34,390 nt of DNA from an uncultured Clostridium sp. (lineage in GTDB: Bacteria; Bacillota; Clostridia; Clostridiales; Clostridiaceae). The stretch's first letter is position 1; every line of letters begins with the position of its first letter. Below are positions 23,431-31,969 of the stretch, one piece after another. Where the stretch lies: the NCBI RefSeq assembly GCF_937920395.1, contig NZ_CALEVF010000049.1, forward strand, positions 1-34,390, given 5' to 3'. Both the position numbers and the translations under genes were made by a program. The notes below the pieces were generated by a model. It worked only from the letters and a program-made list of their open reading frames with translations. It searched no databases and had not been told where the DNA came from.

Positions 23431-24603
23431 TTGAATAAAAAATTAAATTCAGCCGTAATGGCACTTGTTGTAATTATGTGTTTTAGTTTTACTAGCGTAT
23501 ATGCAGATTCTGCGTCAGATAAAGTGAAAATTCAGCAGGTTCAAACTCAAAAAAGCAATCTTGAAAATAAAGTAGAGATGATGAATAATCAGCGTGAAAC
23601 AATTATGTCTAAAATTAATAAGAACGAAAGTAATATAACTATAGTACAAAAGGATATTAAGCAAACCAAAGTAAATATTGCAAAAGCAGAGGTTAATATT
23701 AAAGCTGAAGAAGTTATTTTTAATAAAAGAATGAGAGTAATGTATATGAATGGTTCATCTAGTTATATAGAAATTATCTTGGGTGCAAAGGGTATTGATG
23801 ATTTTATATCTAGAGTAGAAAATATCAAAACAATAGTAACTTTTGATCAAAAAGCTATTAATGATATGAAAATAAAAGAGAAAGCAATTAATTTAAAGAA
23901 GGTAGCATTAGACAAAGGAAATATAAAGTTACTATCTTTAAGAGCAGATAATAAAGAGGAGTTGGCTATTTTATCAAAACAAAAGGCCGACCAAAATTTA
24001 TTAGCGTTAAAATTAGATGCTTTGGAAAATAAATATGGTGCACAACTTGTAATAGACCAAGCCATTGCAATGAGAAAGGCTATTGCAGTAAAACAAGCTG
24101 CCGAAGAAAGAAAAGCCACACAAGTAGCACAGATTGCGCAAGTTGAACAAGCTAAACAAGCAAAGCGAGTTGTCAAAAATATTAAGTCAGCTAGTTCAAA
24201 ATCAGTACAAGCTAGTCCTGTAGTAGTCAAAAATTCAGCAATTAACTATACAGCAAGTGATTTGAACTTGCTAGCTCGATTAATAACTGCAGAAGCCGGA
24301 GGAGAGTCTTATAATGCTCAGGTTGCGGTTGGTGCAGTAGTTGTAAACAGAGTTAGGAGCGGAAGTTTTCCAAACTCAATAAGTGCTGTTATTAATGAGA
24401 AATCCTATGGAATATATCAATTTACACCAGTAGTAAATGGTAACATTAATAGGACTGCTTCAGCAAATGCTGTCAGAGCTGCGAATGCAGCACTTAGTGG
24501 AACTGATCCAACCAATAATGCACTGTTTTTTTACAGTGGTAGTGCTCCAGCAGGTTCATCACAATCAGGTTCTATAAGGATAGGCGCTTTAACATTTCTA
24601 TAA
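23431..24603 (+). CDS. Secreted coiled-coil protein with SleB/CwlJ-type cell wall hydrolase domain
   Basis: This 390-residue protein has a signal peptide (cleavage after VYA, about residue 25), then a long coiled coil (about 28-230) of the PcsB/CwlO N-terminal type with Lys/Gln/Asn-rich heptads. An Ala/Gln/Lys linker precedes a C-terminal Hydrolase_2 domain from about residue 272. That domain shows LNLLARLITAEAGGESYNAQ, AVGAVVVNRVRSGSFP, SYGIYQFTPVVNG and ALFFYSG, the pattern of SleB/CwlJ spore-cortex enzymes. The catalytic Glu is probably in TAEAGGES. The start is TTG, eight bases after GGGGG. The mix of a CwlO-like coiled coil with a SleB-type domain suggests a vegetative peptidoglycan hydrolase regulated through the coiled coil rather than a germination enzyme. 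A hairpin follows. Confidence 0.92.
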   Translation: MNKKLNSAVMALVVIMCFSFTSVYADSASDKVKIQQVQTQKSNLENKVEMMNNQRETIMSKINKNESNITIVQKDIKQTKVNIAKAEVNIKAEEVIFNKRMRVMYMNGSSSYIEIILGAKGIDDFISRVENIKTIVTFDQKAINDMKIKEKAINLKKVALDKGNIKLLSLRADNKEELAILSKQKADQNLLALKLDALENKYGAQLVIDQAIAMRKAIAVKQAAEERKATQVAQIAQVEQAKQAKRVVKNIKSASSKSVQASPVVVKNSAINYTASDLNLLARLITAEAGGESYNAQVAVGAVVVNRVRSGSFPNSISAVINEKSYGIYQFTPVVNGNINRTASANAVRAANAALSGTDPTNNALFFYSGSAPAGSSQSGSIRIGALTFL

Positions 24604-24636
24604 TGAAATTGAATATAAAATACTGATAGTATTTAC

Positions 24637-24670
24637 TATAAGGGGAGTTCACTTGTGAATTCCCCTTATA
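24637..24670. terminator. Hairpin after the SleB-type hydrolase gene
   Basis: TATAAGGGGAGTTCAC pairs with GTGAATTCCCCTTATA (one G-U pair) around TT. The stem is strong but no uninterrupted T run follows (TATATACAATTTT), so termination may be partial, with read-through into the acetyltransferase gene. Confidence 0.65.
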
Positions 24671-24777
24671 TATACAATTTTAAATTTTTATTAAATATTC
24701 GTCTTCTAAATTTGTTTAATGTTTTGTTTGCAATAATAAGGATATGTAGTTTAAGTCATCTAGTAGGAAGGGGCATA

Positions 24778-25239
24778 ATGGAAAAAATATTGAATTGGAA
24801 ACTAAAGAAGTTTAAAGAGCTCAAATGTGAAGAAATATATAAGATTTTAAAAATTAGAAATGAAGTATTTATTGTAGAACAAAATTGTGCTTATCAGGAC
24901 TGTGATGATAAAGATAAAAAATCGTATCATCTATATTTAGAGGATAAGGGTGAAATTATTTCTTATTTAAGAATTTTAGAAAAAGGCATATCATTTGATG
25001 AGGTATCTATTGGGAGAGTGCTTGTAAATAAAAATTATCGATCTATTGGTATAGCAAGAGAAATGATGATAAAAGCAATAGATATTATAGAACAAATTTT
25101 AAATGAGACAGAGATTAAGATTCAAGCACAATCATATTTGGTTAATTTTTATGGAAGCCTTGGGTTTAAACAAACTTCAAAAGAGTATCTAGAAGATAAT
25201 ATTCCACATATAGATATGGTATATAAAAAGTTAATTTAA
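24778..25239 (+). CDS. ElaA-like GNAT family N-acetyltransferase
   Basis: This 153-residue protein is a GNAT acetyltransferase of the ElaA type. The N-terminal half has the family block FKELKCEEIYKILKIRNEVF followed by IVEQNCAYQDCDDKD. The acetyl-CoA-binding region is IGRVLVNKNYRSIGIAREMM (motif RxxGI/A). SYLVNFYGSLGFK is the usual C-terminal GNAT block. I start it at ATG 24778, which has GGAAGGGG at a good distance. The same frame stays open upstream to 24655, but that extension is hydrophobic, unlike ElaA, and begins inside the preceding hairpin. The physiological substrate is unknown. Confidence 0.9.
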   Translation: MEKILNWKLKKFKELKCEEIYKILKIRNEVFIVEQNCAYQDCDDKDKKSYHLYLEDKGEIISYLRILEKGISFDEVSIGRVLVNKNYRSIGIAREMMIKAIDIIEQILNETEIKIQAQSYLVNFYGSLGFKQTSKEYLEDNIPHIDMVYKKLI

Positions 25240-25249
25240 AGTTTAATAT

Positions 25250-25297
25250 ACACCCTCTAGAGTAGACATCAAAAGTCACTTTAGGGGGTATTTTTAT
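25250..25297. terminator. Imperfect hairpin between the convergent acetyltransferase and AraC genes
   Basis: ATACACCCT pairs with AGGGGGTAT and, after a small bulge, AGTAGAC with GTCACT. On the plus strand it is followed by TTTTTATG. It lies where two convergent genes end. Confidence 0.55.
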
Positions 25298-25303
25298 GTG
25301 CTT

Positions 25304-26050
25304 TTATGAATCTACTAATGACGAATTTATAGAGGAACATTGTTTTCTATACTGCGTTGGAGAAAAACCAGTATGGTATTTAAAATAGCGGCAAAAATAG
25401 GTTCTATGATTAAAATTAAAAGTACAGCTTATTTCATTAATACTGAGGTTGGTATTGCTTATATACATTTTAATGGCAGCAATTTTTAGTTCACTAATAT
25501 ATTCCGTCAAGGTTTTACCAACTTCTTTTTTAAAGGCAGCGGAAAGATAATTTGGATGTATATGTAGGAAGGAAGAAATTTCTTTTAATGATAGATTATT
25601 TTCCACATTTTTTCTAATATAGCTAATTGAACGATTTATAAGGGGGTTAAAAGAACATTCTTTATATTTTTTCAAAACTTTAATAAAGTCATCTAGCATT
25701 GCATATTCTACATTTTTAAGATCATCATTGTTAGAGGTTTTATCAATAAGATTAATATAATAATCACTTAGCATAAAGGCAGTCTCAGAATCTAGGCCTG
25801 TTTCAATTACTGCTCTTGTAAAAAGTGTACATGAACCTATAATAGAATATTTAAGTGAGATAAAAGGCTCCGTTGATAATTGCGCTCGTTCCATTGAGTT
25901 GATTTTATTCAAGGTTTCAATACTTTTAGTGTGGTCCATTTGCGAAATAGCTTGAACAAGTCTGCATTCAAGCGCGTAGGGAGGATGGATATAAGCTGTA
26001 TATCTATTTTTAGTCATTGTATGTTCAAGTTTAATGTAAATGTCTTTCAC
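25304..26050 (-). CDS. AraC family transcriptional regulator of the sugar locus
   Basis: This 248-residue regulator ends in a typical AraC/XylS DNA-binding domain: the first helix-turn-helix (NNLSLKEISSFLHIHPNYLS), the linker AAFKKEVGKTLTEYI, and the second helix-turn-helix (LSINEISCTFNFNHRTYFCR) with the closing FKYHTGFSPTQYR. The N-terminal 130 residues are helical and do not look like the arabinose-binding cupin; their ligand is unknown. GTG 26050 is chosen because GAGGTG stands six bases upstream; the longer frame from ATG 26113 has no ribosome site. It is transcribed away from the ABC importer/GH65 genes, which it probably controls. Its promoter is a perfect consensus with a large palindrome near the start of transcription. 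Confidence 0.9.
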   Translation of the reverse strand: MKDIYIKLEHTMTKNRYTAYIHPPYALECRLVQAISQMDHTKSIETLNKINSMERAQLSTEPFISLKYSIIGSCTLFTRAVIETGLDSETAFMLSDYYINLIDKTSNNDDLKNVEYAMLDDFIKVLKKYKECSFNPLINRSISYIRKNVENNLSLKEISSFLHIHPNYLSAAFKKEVGKTLTEYISELKIAAIKMYISNTNLSINEISCTFNFNHRTYFCRYFKYHTGFSPTQYRKQCSSINSSLVDS

Positions 26051-26126
26051 GAATTTCACCTCACAAAAGAAGATTTTAATTGCTCTATTTGTTATGGAAA
26101 CTTTATAGTGCATTTTAAGAAATTAA

Positions 26127-26154
26127 TGTTAATAAAGTGTACAATATATTAACA
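26127..26154. promoter_or_regulatory. 28-bp palindromic operator near the AraC-gene transcription start
   Basis: The arms TGTTAATA and TATTAACA are exact inverted repeats, separated by 12 bases with GTGTAC in them. The site lies just downstream of the minus-strand -10 box, so a bound protein would block transcription of the regulator. Autoregulation by the AraC protein is the natural guess. Confidence 0.55.
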
Positions 26155-26164
26155 TTATATACAA

Positions 26165-26193
26165 ATTATAAAATTATAAATATATAATGTCAA
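26165..26193 (-). promoter_or_regulatory. Consensus sigma-A promoter of the AraC-family regulator gene
   Basis: On the minus strand TTGACA (26193-26188), exactly 17 bases and TATAAT (26170-26165): a perfect match to the consensus, unusually strong for a regulator gene and consistent with repression at the adjacent palindrome. Confidence 0.8.
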
Positions 26194-26387
26194 TATACAG
26201 TTTAATGATTTTGGAATAAATAAGTACTATTTAATGTGAAATAATATTTGAATTTTTAAAATCATGACAACCGTGTAATCGTTTAATAAAGTTTAATATT
26301 TTTATTTATGTGTGACTTTATTTGTTCTAACGTTGGATGATATATTCAAATAGTTCAGATAAAACAAAACAATAGGGGGCAATCAAT

Positions 26388-27650
26388 ATGAAAAGTAAAA
26401 AATCATTGAGTATTATTTGTGCGATTGCAGTATCATTATCTACCTTGGTTGGATGCTCATCCAACACTTCTGGCTCAACTTCAGGACCTGTAGTAGTTAC
26501 AGTAATTCAAAACAAGGTTGAAATTCAATCACAGCTTGAAGCTGCAGCGAAGACTTTTAATGAGTCTCAAAGTGGTGTTAAGGTCCAAGTTTTAGGATCT
26601 ACAGGAGATAATTTAGTAACAACTCTGCAGTCACAATTTGCATCTGCCCCAGCAAAGGCACCTACAGTTTTTACATGTCAAAGCGGAAGTGAATTTGATA
26701 AATTTTTCAAGTATATGGCTCCAATGGATTCAGCAAAAGCAGCAAAAAACATAGCTAAAGGACAAAAGGAAGATGCGATGAAAAATGGAAAACTATATGG
26801 TTTACCATTGGCAATAGAGGGCATTGGATTAATATATAATAAGGCAATATTTAAAACTGCAGGAGTTGATCCTACAAAGATCAAAACAATGGATGATTTA
26901 GATGCAGCATGTGCAAAAGTTGCAAAAGTTAAAGGCGTTGTACATCCATTAGCTTTTTCAAAAGAAACTTATTTTCAGTTTATGCATCCATTTAACTGGC
27001 CATTTGCAGTAATGAGTAATTACAAAGAGGTTATTCCAAAGGTTATAAGTGGACAACTAAAATTAAAAGATGTTCCCGAGGTTAAACAATTTGCAAATGA
27101 CTTAACAAAACTAAAACCATATACAAACCTTGCTTTGGACAGCTATGATGATCAGGTTGCAGGATTTGCTCAAGGTAAATATGCTATGATTCACCAGGGT
27201 AATTGGGCACAATCAATAATGGATCAATACAAAGTTAAGTTTGACTATGGTATGATTCCAATGCCAGTTAATGGTAACACATCACTTGCAGTAGGCAATA
27301 CAAACTTTTTCCATGTAAATAGTGCAGCAACAAAAGAGCAACAAGCAGGAGGAATTAAGTTCCTCGACTGGTTATTAACTAGTCCAGCAGGACAGAAGAT
27401 CGTTACTAATCAATTTAAAGTAATTCCTGCATACAATGGTTTCGATACTAGTAAATTACCTGTTTTAGCACAGGAAGTTTCTAAATACTCAAAGAGTGGA
27501 AAGACAGTACCATGGACTTTTAATCTATTCCCAGCAGGTGTTGACAAAGATTGTACAAGTGCAATGCAAGAGTTTTATGCTGGTAAAACAACATCAGATC
27601 AATTATTAGAACAAATACAAAAAGTTTGGGAAAATGCAGCACAAAAATAG
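26388..27650 (+). CDS. ABC sugar importer, lipoprotein substrate-binding protein (CUT1 family)
   Basis: This 420-residue extracellular binding protein (family 1, MalE-like) delivers a sugar to the two permeases encoded next. The lipobox STLVGC places the lipid-modified Cys at residue 23, after a basic, hydrophobic signal peptide. Typical stretches are GKLYGLPLAIEGIGLIYNKA (about 132-151), FAQGKYAMIHQGNWA and LLTSPAGQK near residue 330. The ribosome site AGGGGGC (26374-26380) lies eight bases before the ATG. A clear promoter was not found in the 340 bases between it and the AraC gene, only weak TATATT at 26341. A stem-loop follows in the gap to the first permease gene. The GH65 gene behind suggests an alpha-linked glucose disaccharide or short oligosaccharide. 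Confidence 0.92.
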   Translation: MKSKKSLSIICAIAVSLSTLVGCSSNTSGSTSGPVVVTVIQNKVEIQSQLEAAAKTFNESQSGVKVQVLGSTGDNLVTTLQSQFASAPAKAPTVFTCQSGSEFDKFFKYMAPMDSAKAAKNIAKGQKEDAMKNGKLYGLPLAIEGIGLIYNKAIFKTAGVDPTKIKTMDDLDAACAKVAKVKGVVHPLAFSKETYFQFMHPFNWPFAVMSNYKEVIPKVISGQLKLKDVPEVKQFANDLTKLKPYTNLALDSYDDQVAGFAQGKYAMIHQGNWAQSIMDQYKVKFDYGMIPMPVNGNTSLAVGNTNFFHVNSAATKEQQAGGIKFLDWLLTSPAGQKIVTNQFKVIPAYNGFDTSKLPVLAQEVSKYSKSGKTVPWTFNLFPAGVDKDCTSAMQEFYAGKTTSDQLLEQIQKVWENAAQK

Positions 27651-27694
27651 AGAATTATTATTGCAGCTCCACAGGAGAGGATTTAACACTATAA

Positions 27695-27722
27695 ATAAGA
27701 GCCCATTATATGAGGCTCTTAT
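27695..27722 (+). promoter_or_regulatory. Intercistronic stem-loop between binding-protein and permease genes
   Basis: ATAAGAGCC pairs exactly with GGCTCTTAT around a ten-base loop, with no T run after it. In such operons a hairpin here protects or terminates the binding-protein mRNA, so that the binding protein is made in excess over the permeases. Confidence 0.65.
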
Positions 27723-27758
27723 CTATATAAAAATGTAGAAAGGAGAGTGAAATAAGCT

Positions 27759-28637
27759 ATGAATAAAAAGGTCAAAAGCAAAATAACTACTGCTTTGTTT
27801 GTTATTCCATCATTATTTGTATTTATAAATGTGGTTATTATTCCTTTTATTATGGGTACGGTATACTCTTTTACGAATTGGGATGGTTTTGCTTTTAAAG
27901 GATCCAACTTTGTAGGATTTAAAAACTACGCTGATTCCTTTGGCGATGGTAAATTTCTTTCATCATTTTGGCTCACAACAAAGTATACTGTTGCTATGAT
28001 CATACTGGTTAATATAATGGGGCTTGCACTAGCAATTCTGGTAACTTCAAAAATTAAGTATAAGAATTTTTTTAGGGGAATATATTTTGTACCTAACTTG
28101 ATTGGTGGACTAGTTTTAGGGTTCATATGGCAATTTATATTTACAAAATTATTCCAAAGTATCGGTGAAATGACACATACATCAAAAATATTTTTTAATT
28201 GGCTTAATGATCCAACCATGGCATTTTGGGCTTTAGTTATTGTAGGTGTATGGCAAATGTCAGGGTACGTAATGATAATATATATAGCAGCTATACAGAG
28301 TATATCTGAAGAAGTTCTAGAAGCAGCTGATATAGATGGGGCAAACAAGTGGAGTATATTTAAAAATATTACACTACCACTAATAGCGCCTGGTTTTACA
28401 ATAAGTTTATTTATTACATTATCGAATGCTTTCAAACAGTATGATACTAACTTATCACTAACCAATGGTGGCCCATATGGGAAAACTGAACTAATTACTA
28501 TGAATATATTTCAAACAGCATTTAGCTCTAATAAGTACGCACAGGCACAGGCAAAGGCTATCATGTTTTTCTTAGTTATAATGGTCATTACTATTATACA
28601 GATTTATATTACTAAGAAAAGAGAGGTTGAGATGTAA
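27759..28637 (+). CDS. ABC sugar importer, permease subunit (MalF-like)
   Basis: This 292-residue membrane protein is the first permease of the CUT1 importer. It has six hydrophobic segments and the EAA loop that contacts the ATPase, EAADIDGANKWSIFKNITLP, near residues 188-207. The C-terminus ends just after the last helix (KKREVEM). GGAGAG stands before the ATG. The stop codon overlaps the start of the next permease by one base (TAATG), so both are made in equal amounts. Length and motif are normal for the family. Confidence 0.94.
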   Translation: MNKKVKSKITTALFVIPSLFVFINVVIIPFIMGTVYSFTNWDGFAFKGSNFVGFKNYADSFGDGKFLSSFWLTTKYTVAMIILVNIMGLALAILVTSKIKYKNFFRGIYFVPNLIGGLVLGFIWQFIFTKLFQSIGEMTHTSKIFFNWLNDPTMAFWALVIVGVWQMSGYVMIIYIAAIQSISEEVLEAADIDGANKWSIFKNITLPLIAPGFTISLFITLSNAFKQYDTNLSLTNGGPYGKTELITMNIFQTAFSSNKYAQAQAKAIMFFLVIMVITIIQIYITKKREVEM

Positions 28638-29500
28638 TGAAGGATAAAGTAAAAGGCAAATCTAAGTCTAAATCATCTAAAATTATTGTTATTTTAGGTT
28701 TTATTGTAGCAGCAATAACCTTATTTCCTATGTATATTATGATAGTAAATTCTTTCAAAGGAAGAGAACAAATATTTACAGATACATTGGGACTACCTAA
28801 ATCGTTGGATTTTTCTTATTACCTAGCAGCAATTAATAAGATGAACTTTTTTAAGGCTTTGTTCAATTCTCTTACTGTAACAATAATAAGTACTGTTATA
28901 ATAGTAGTCTTATCTTCAATGACAGCTTGGGCTTTAGTAAGAAGTAGTTCAAAGATTGCAGATGTTATATTAATGATTTTTATAGTTACAATGCTTATTC
29001 CTTTTCAATCGGTTATGATTCCATTAATGCAATACATGAATAGTTGGGATATAAGTTCAATTAACTTTTCAATGATAAATACATTTTATGGCCTTATTTT
29101 TATGAATGTTGGTTTTGGAAGTAGTTTAGCTATTTTTTTATATCATGGTTTTATAAAAGGAGTTCCACGGTCACTCGAAGAAGCTGCAATGATAGATGGA
29201 TGTAACAAGTTTCAGATTTTTTGGAAAATAGTGTTTCCTACCCTAAAGCCAGTTACAGCAACAGTTGCTATATTAAATGTAATAGGGATATGGAATGATT
29301 ATTTATTGCCATCACTAGTATTAAGAGATCCAAATTTAAGAACAATTCCACTTGCAACATTTTATTTCTTTGGTGAATTTACAATACAATGGAATATGGC
29401 AATGGCAGGGCTTGTTCTTACAATTTTGCCAGTAATCATTTTCTACTTATTTTCACAGAAATATATTATTAAAGGGTTTATGGCTGGAGCTGTTAAATAA
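28637..29500 (+). CDS. ABC sugar importer, permease subunit (MalG-like)
   Basis: This 287-residue protein is the second CUT1 permease. A basic, Ser/Lys-rich N-terminus is followed by six hydrophobic segments, the MalG-type periplasmic start (MIVNSFKGREQIF) and the EAA loop EEAAMIDGCNKFQIFWKIVF near residue 182. The end GFMAGAVK is characteristic of MalG-like proteins. It overlaps the preceding gene by one base, and GGTTGAGATG upstream gives its ribosome site. No ATP-binding subunit is encoded in the operon; CUT1 importers in Firmicutes often use a shared MsmK/MsiK-type ATPase encoded elsewhere. Confidence 0.94.
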   Translation: MKDKVKGKSKSKSSKIIVILGFIVAAITLFPMYIMIVNSFKGREQIFTDTLGLPKSLDFSYYLAAINKMNFFKALFNSLTVTIISTVIIVVLSSMTAWALVRSSSKIADVILMIFIVTMLIPFQSVMIPLMQYMNSWDISSINFSMINTFYGLIFMNVGFGSSLAIFLYHGFIKGVPRSLEEAAMIDGCNKFQIFWKIVFPTLKPVTATVAILNVIGIWNDYLLPSLVLRDPNLRTIPLATFYFFGEFTIQWNMAMAGLVLTILPVIIFYLFSQKYIIKGFMAGAVK

Positions 29501-29549
29501 TAAAATACTAGAATTATAAGACAAATATATGAGAAAGTGAGTATAAAAT

Positions 29550-31829
29550 ATGAAAAAAAACTGGATTATAAGTGATAATAGTTTAAAAACAAAAGATCTT
29601 CTAAAAAATGAAAGTATATTTAATGTTTCAAATGGATATATAGGCATTAGAGGCAATTTTGAAGAGAAGTATCCTGATAATTATCCAACAACTAGAGGAA
29701 CCTACATAAATGCATTTTATGAAGAAGTTGCTATACAATATGGAGAAAAGGCTTATGCTTTCCCAGAAACTAAACAAAAGATTGTAAATGTCATAGATGC
29801 ACAGGATGTTAATATAATAATAGGTGGAGAGAAATTTTCTTTATTTGAGGGGAATGTAAAAAGCTTTAATAGATATCTTGATATGGAAGCAGGGTGTTAT
29901 GTAAGAGAAATATGGTGGGTTTCACCGCAAGGAAACGAGCTTAAGATTAAAATAACAAGATTAACTTCATTTAAATATTTGGAGTTATTTATCATTAATT
30001 ATGAAATGGAAAAAGTTAATTTTGATGAAGAAATTATTATAGAATCTGGAATTAACGGTGATGTAATAAATTATACAGATCCAGGTGACCCACGAGTAGG
30101 GAAAGGAAATGCTAATATATTATCTGTAAAATCTGCTGTGGCAGAAAATGGAATTATGCAGATAATAGCACAAACAAAAAACTCTAAAAAAATTACGGCA
30201 GTAGCTACAAATCATAGCTGCGATGTTAATTGTATAACTACGTTTGAAATGGAAAGTAAATATGTAAAAGCGATTTTCAAAATTGAGAAGGGTAAAGATG
30301 TAATTAACTTTACTAAATATAATGTATATACAGATTTAAGACGTCATAAAAACCCTGCTAGCTATGGTATAGATTTATTAGAAAAAATTAGTAAAGAACC
30401 TTTTGAAAAGTTGATGCAGCAGCAAAAACATTATTTAGATGAGTTCTGGTACTTAGCTGACATTAATATAGAAGGTGATGAAAAGCTTCAGCAGGGGTTA
30501 AGATATAGTATATACCAACTTCTTCAGGCGGTAGGTAAAGATCCTAAAAGTAATATAGCAGCAAAGGGCTTAAGTGGAGAAGGATATGAAGGACATTATT
30601 TTTGGGATACAGAAATCTTCATTTTACCATTTTTCACATTGTGTAACCCAAAACTTGCGAAGGGTTTGCTAAAATATCGTTATTCAATTTTAGATAATGC
30701 AAGAGAAAGAGCAAGGGAGCTAGGACATAAAAAGGGAGCGGCTTATCCTTGGAGAACTATGATAGGTAAGGAATGTTCTGCCTATTTTCCAGCAGGAACA
30801 GCTCAATACCATATTAATGGTGATATAGCATATTCATATATTCAATATTATTTAGCAACAGGTGATATAGATTTTATAAAAGAATATGGAGCAGAAGTTA
30901 TTTTTGAAACTGCTAGAATATGGCTTGAAATAGGTCATTTTCATAAGGGATTATTTAAAATTGATACAGTTACTGGTCCAGATGAATATACGGCAATAGT
31001 AAATAATAATTATTATACAAATATTATGGCAAAATATAATTTAAAGTGGGCATCAAAATTATATCATCAGCTAAAAGAGAAGGATGAGAATGTACTAAAT
31101 AATTTGACCAATAAAATAGACCTTAGCGAAGAAGAAGTTCAAAAGTTTGAAAAAGCTTATAAAAATATGTATTTACCTTATGATGAAGAACTTGGAATAA
31201 ATGCTCAAGATGATACCTTCTTAAGCAAAGCTGTATGGGACTTTGAAAATACGCCAAAAGAAAACTATCCCTTACTATTAAATTATCATCCATTAACAAT
31301 TTATAGATATCAAGTATTAAAACAAGCGGATACTGTACTTGCTCATTTCCTTGTGGAAGATGAATCGGATTTTGATACTATTAAAAATTCATATGACTAT
31401 TATGAGAAGATAACAACTCATGATTCATCATTATCTTGCGCTGCGTATAGTATTATGGCATCTAAGATAGGATACGAGGGCAAAGCATATAAATATTTTA
31501 TAGAAACAGCTAGATTAGATTTAGATGATACTCATGGAAATACAAAAGATGGAATTCATACTGCTAATATGGGTGGAACATGGATGGCAATAGTATATGG
31601 TTTTGCAGGGCTTAGAATAAAAGAAGATTTTATTTCACTTTCTCCAAAACTTCCACAAAAGTGGAATGATCTTAAATTTAGATTTCTGTATAAGGAAAGT
31701 TATGTTCAAGTACATATGAAAAAAGATAAAACAGAAATAGTAAGTCAAAGTCATTCGTTAGTTAAGTTAAAAGTTAACAATAAATTATATGAACTTGTTT
31801 TTAATGAAAAAATAGAAATAGAAAATTAA
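29550..31829 (+). CDS. Glycoside hydrolase family 65 disaccharide phosphorylase
   Basis: This 759-residue cytoplasmic enzyme belongs to GH65, the phosphorylases that split alpha-linked glucose disaccharides with phosphate, giving beta-glucose 1-phosphate. An N-terminal beta-sandwich (about 1-260) precedes the (alpha/alpha)6 barrel. The barrel carries HYFWDTEIFILPF, YPWRTMIGKECSAYFPAGTA, HINGDIAYSYIQYY and the catalytic acid Glu479 in TGPDEY, followed by NNNYYTNIMAKYN. HTANMGGTWMA and a small C-terminal beta domain complete it. Length fits the family. It follows the importer by 49 bases and is probably co-transcribed. Maltose, trehalose, kojibiose and nigerose phosphorylases all share these motifs, so specificity is open. 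No beta-phosphoglucomutase gene, its usual partner, is in the window. Confidence 0.93.
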   Translation: MKKNWIISDNSLKTKDLLKNESIFNVSNGYIGIRGNFEEKYPDNYPTTRGTYINAFYEEVAIQYGEKAYAFPETKQKIVNVIDAQDVNIIIGGEKFSLFEGNVKSFNRYLDMEAGCYVREIWWVSPQGNELKIKITRLTSFKYLELFIINYEMEKVNFDEEIIIESGINGDVINYTDPGDPRVGKGNANILSVKSAVAENGIMQIIAQTKNSKKITAVATNHSCDVNCITTFEMESKYVKAIFKIEKGKDVINFTKYNVYTDLRRHKNPASYGIDLLEKISKEPFEKLMQQQKHYLDEFWYLADINIEGDEKLQQGLRYSIYQLLQAVGKDPKSNIAAKGLSGEGYEGHYFWDTEIFILPFFTLCNPKLAKGLLKYRYSILDNARERARELGHKKGAAYPWRTMIGKECSAYFPAGTAQYHINGDIAYSYIQYYLATGDIDFIKEYGAEVIFETARIWLEIGHFHKGLFKIDTVTGPDEYTAIVNNNYYTNIMAKYNLKWASKLYHQLKEKDENVLNNLTNKIDLSEEEVQKFEKAYKNMYLPYDEELGINAQDDTFLSKAVWDFENTPKENYPLLLNYHPLTIYRYQVLKQADTVLAHFLVEDESDFDTIKNSYDYYEKITTHDSSLSCAAYSIMASKIGYEGKAYKYFIETARLDLDDTHGNTKDGIHTANMGGTWMAIVYGFAGLRIKEDFISLSPKLPQKWNDLKFRFLYKESYVQVHMKKDKTEIVSQSHSLVKLKVNNKLYELVFNEKIEIEN

Positions 31830-31889
31830 CTTAGGTTATTATTTTTAAGAGAATGAAAGTACATTAAAAATTCAAAGCATTTCATGGAA

Positions 31890-31925
31890 GTAGGCACAGA
31901 AAATTAATTTTGTGTCTACTTTTAT
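31890..31925 (+). terminator. Terminator of the sugar operon
   Basis: GTAGGCACA pairs with TGTGTCTAC (one G-U pair), continued by AAAATT with AATTTT after a one-base bulge, and is followed by TTTTATG. It lies about 60 bases after the GH65 stop codon. Confidence 0.75.
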
Positions 31926-31969
31926 GTCTACAACATTTATAGCAAATTTAAACTCTAAATATTATTTTA

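Noticed and set aside
23847..24230. 127-codon minus-strand frame opposite the SleB-type gene
   Set aside because: Cys/Ala-rich antisense of a Lys/Gln-rich coiled coil; no start signals.
24655..24777. N-terminal extension of the ElaA-like protein
   Set aside because: The extension starts inside the preceding hairpin, is hydrophobic unlike the family, and the ATG at 24778 has a strong ribosome site.
27926..28465. 179-codon minus-strand frame opposite the MalF-like permease
   Set aside because: Lies inside an unmistakable ABC permease gene with the EAA loop; an antisense artefact.
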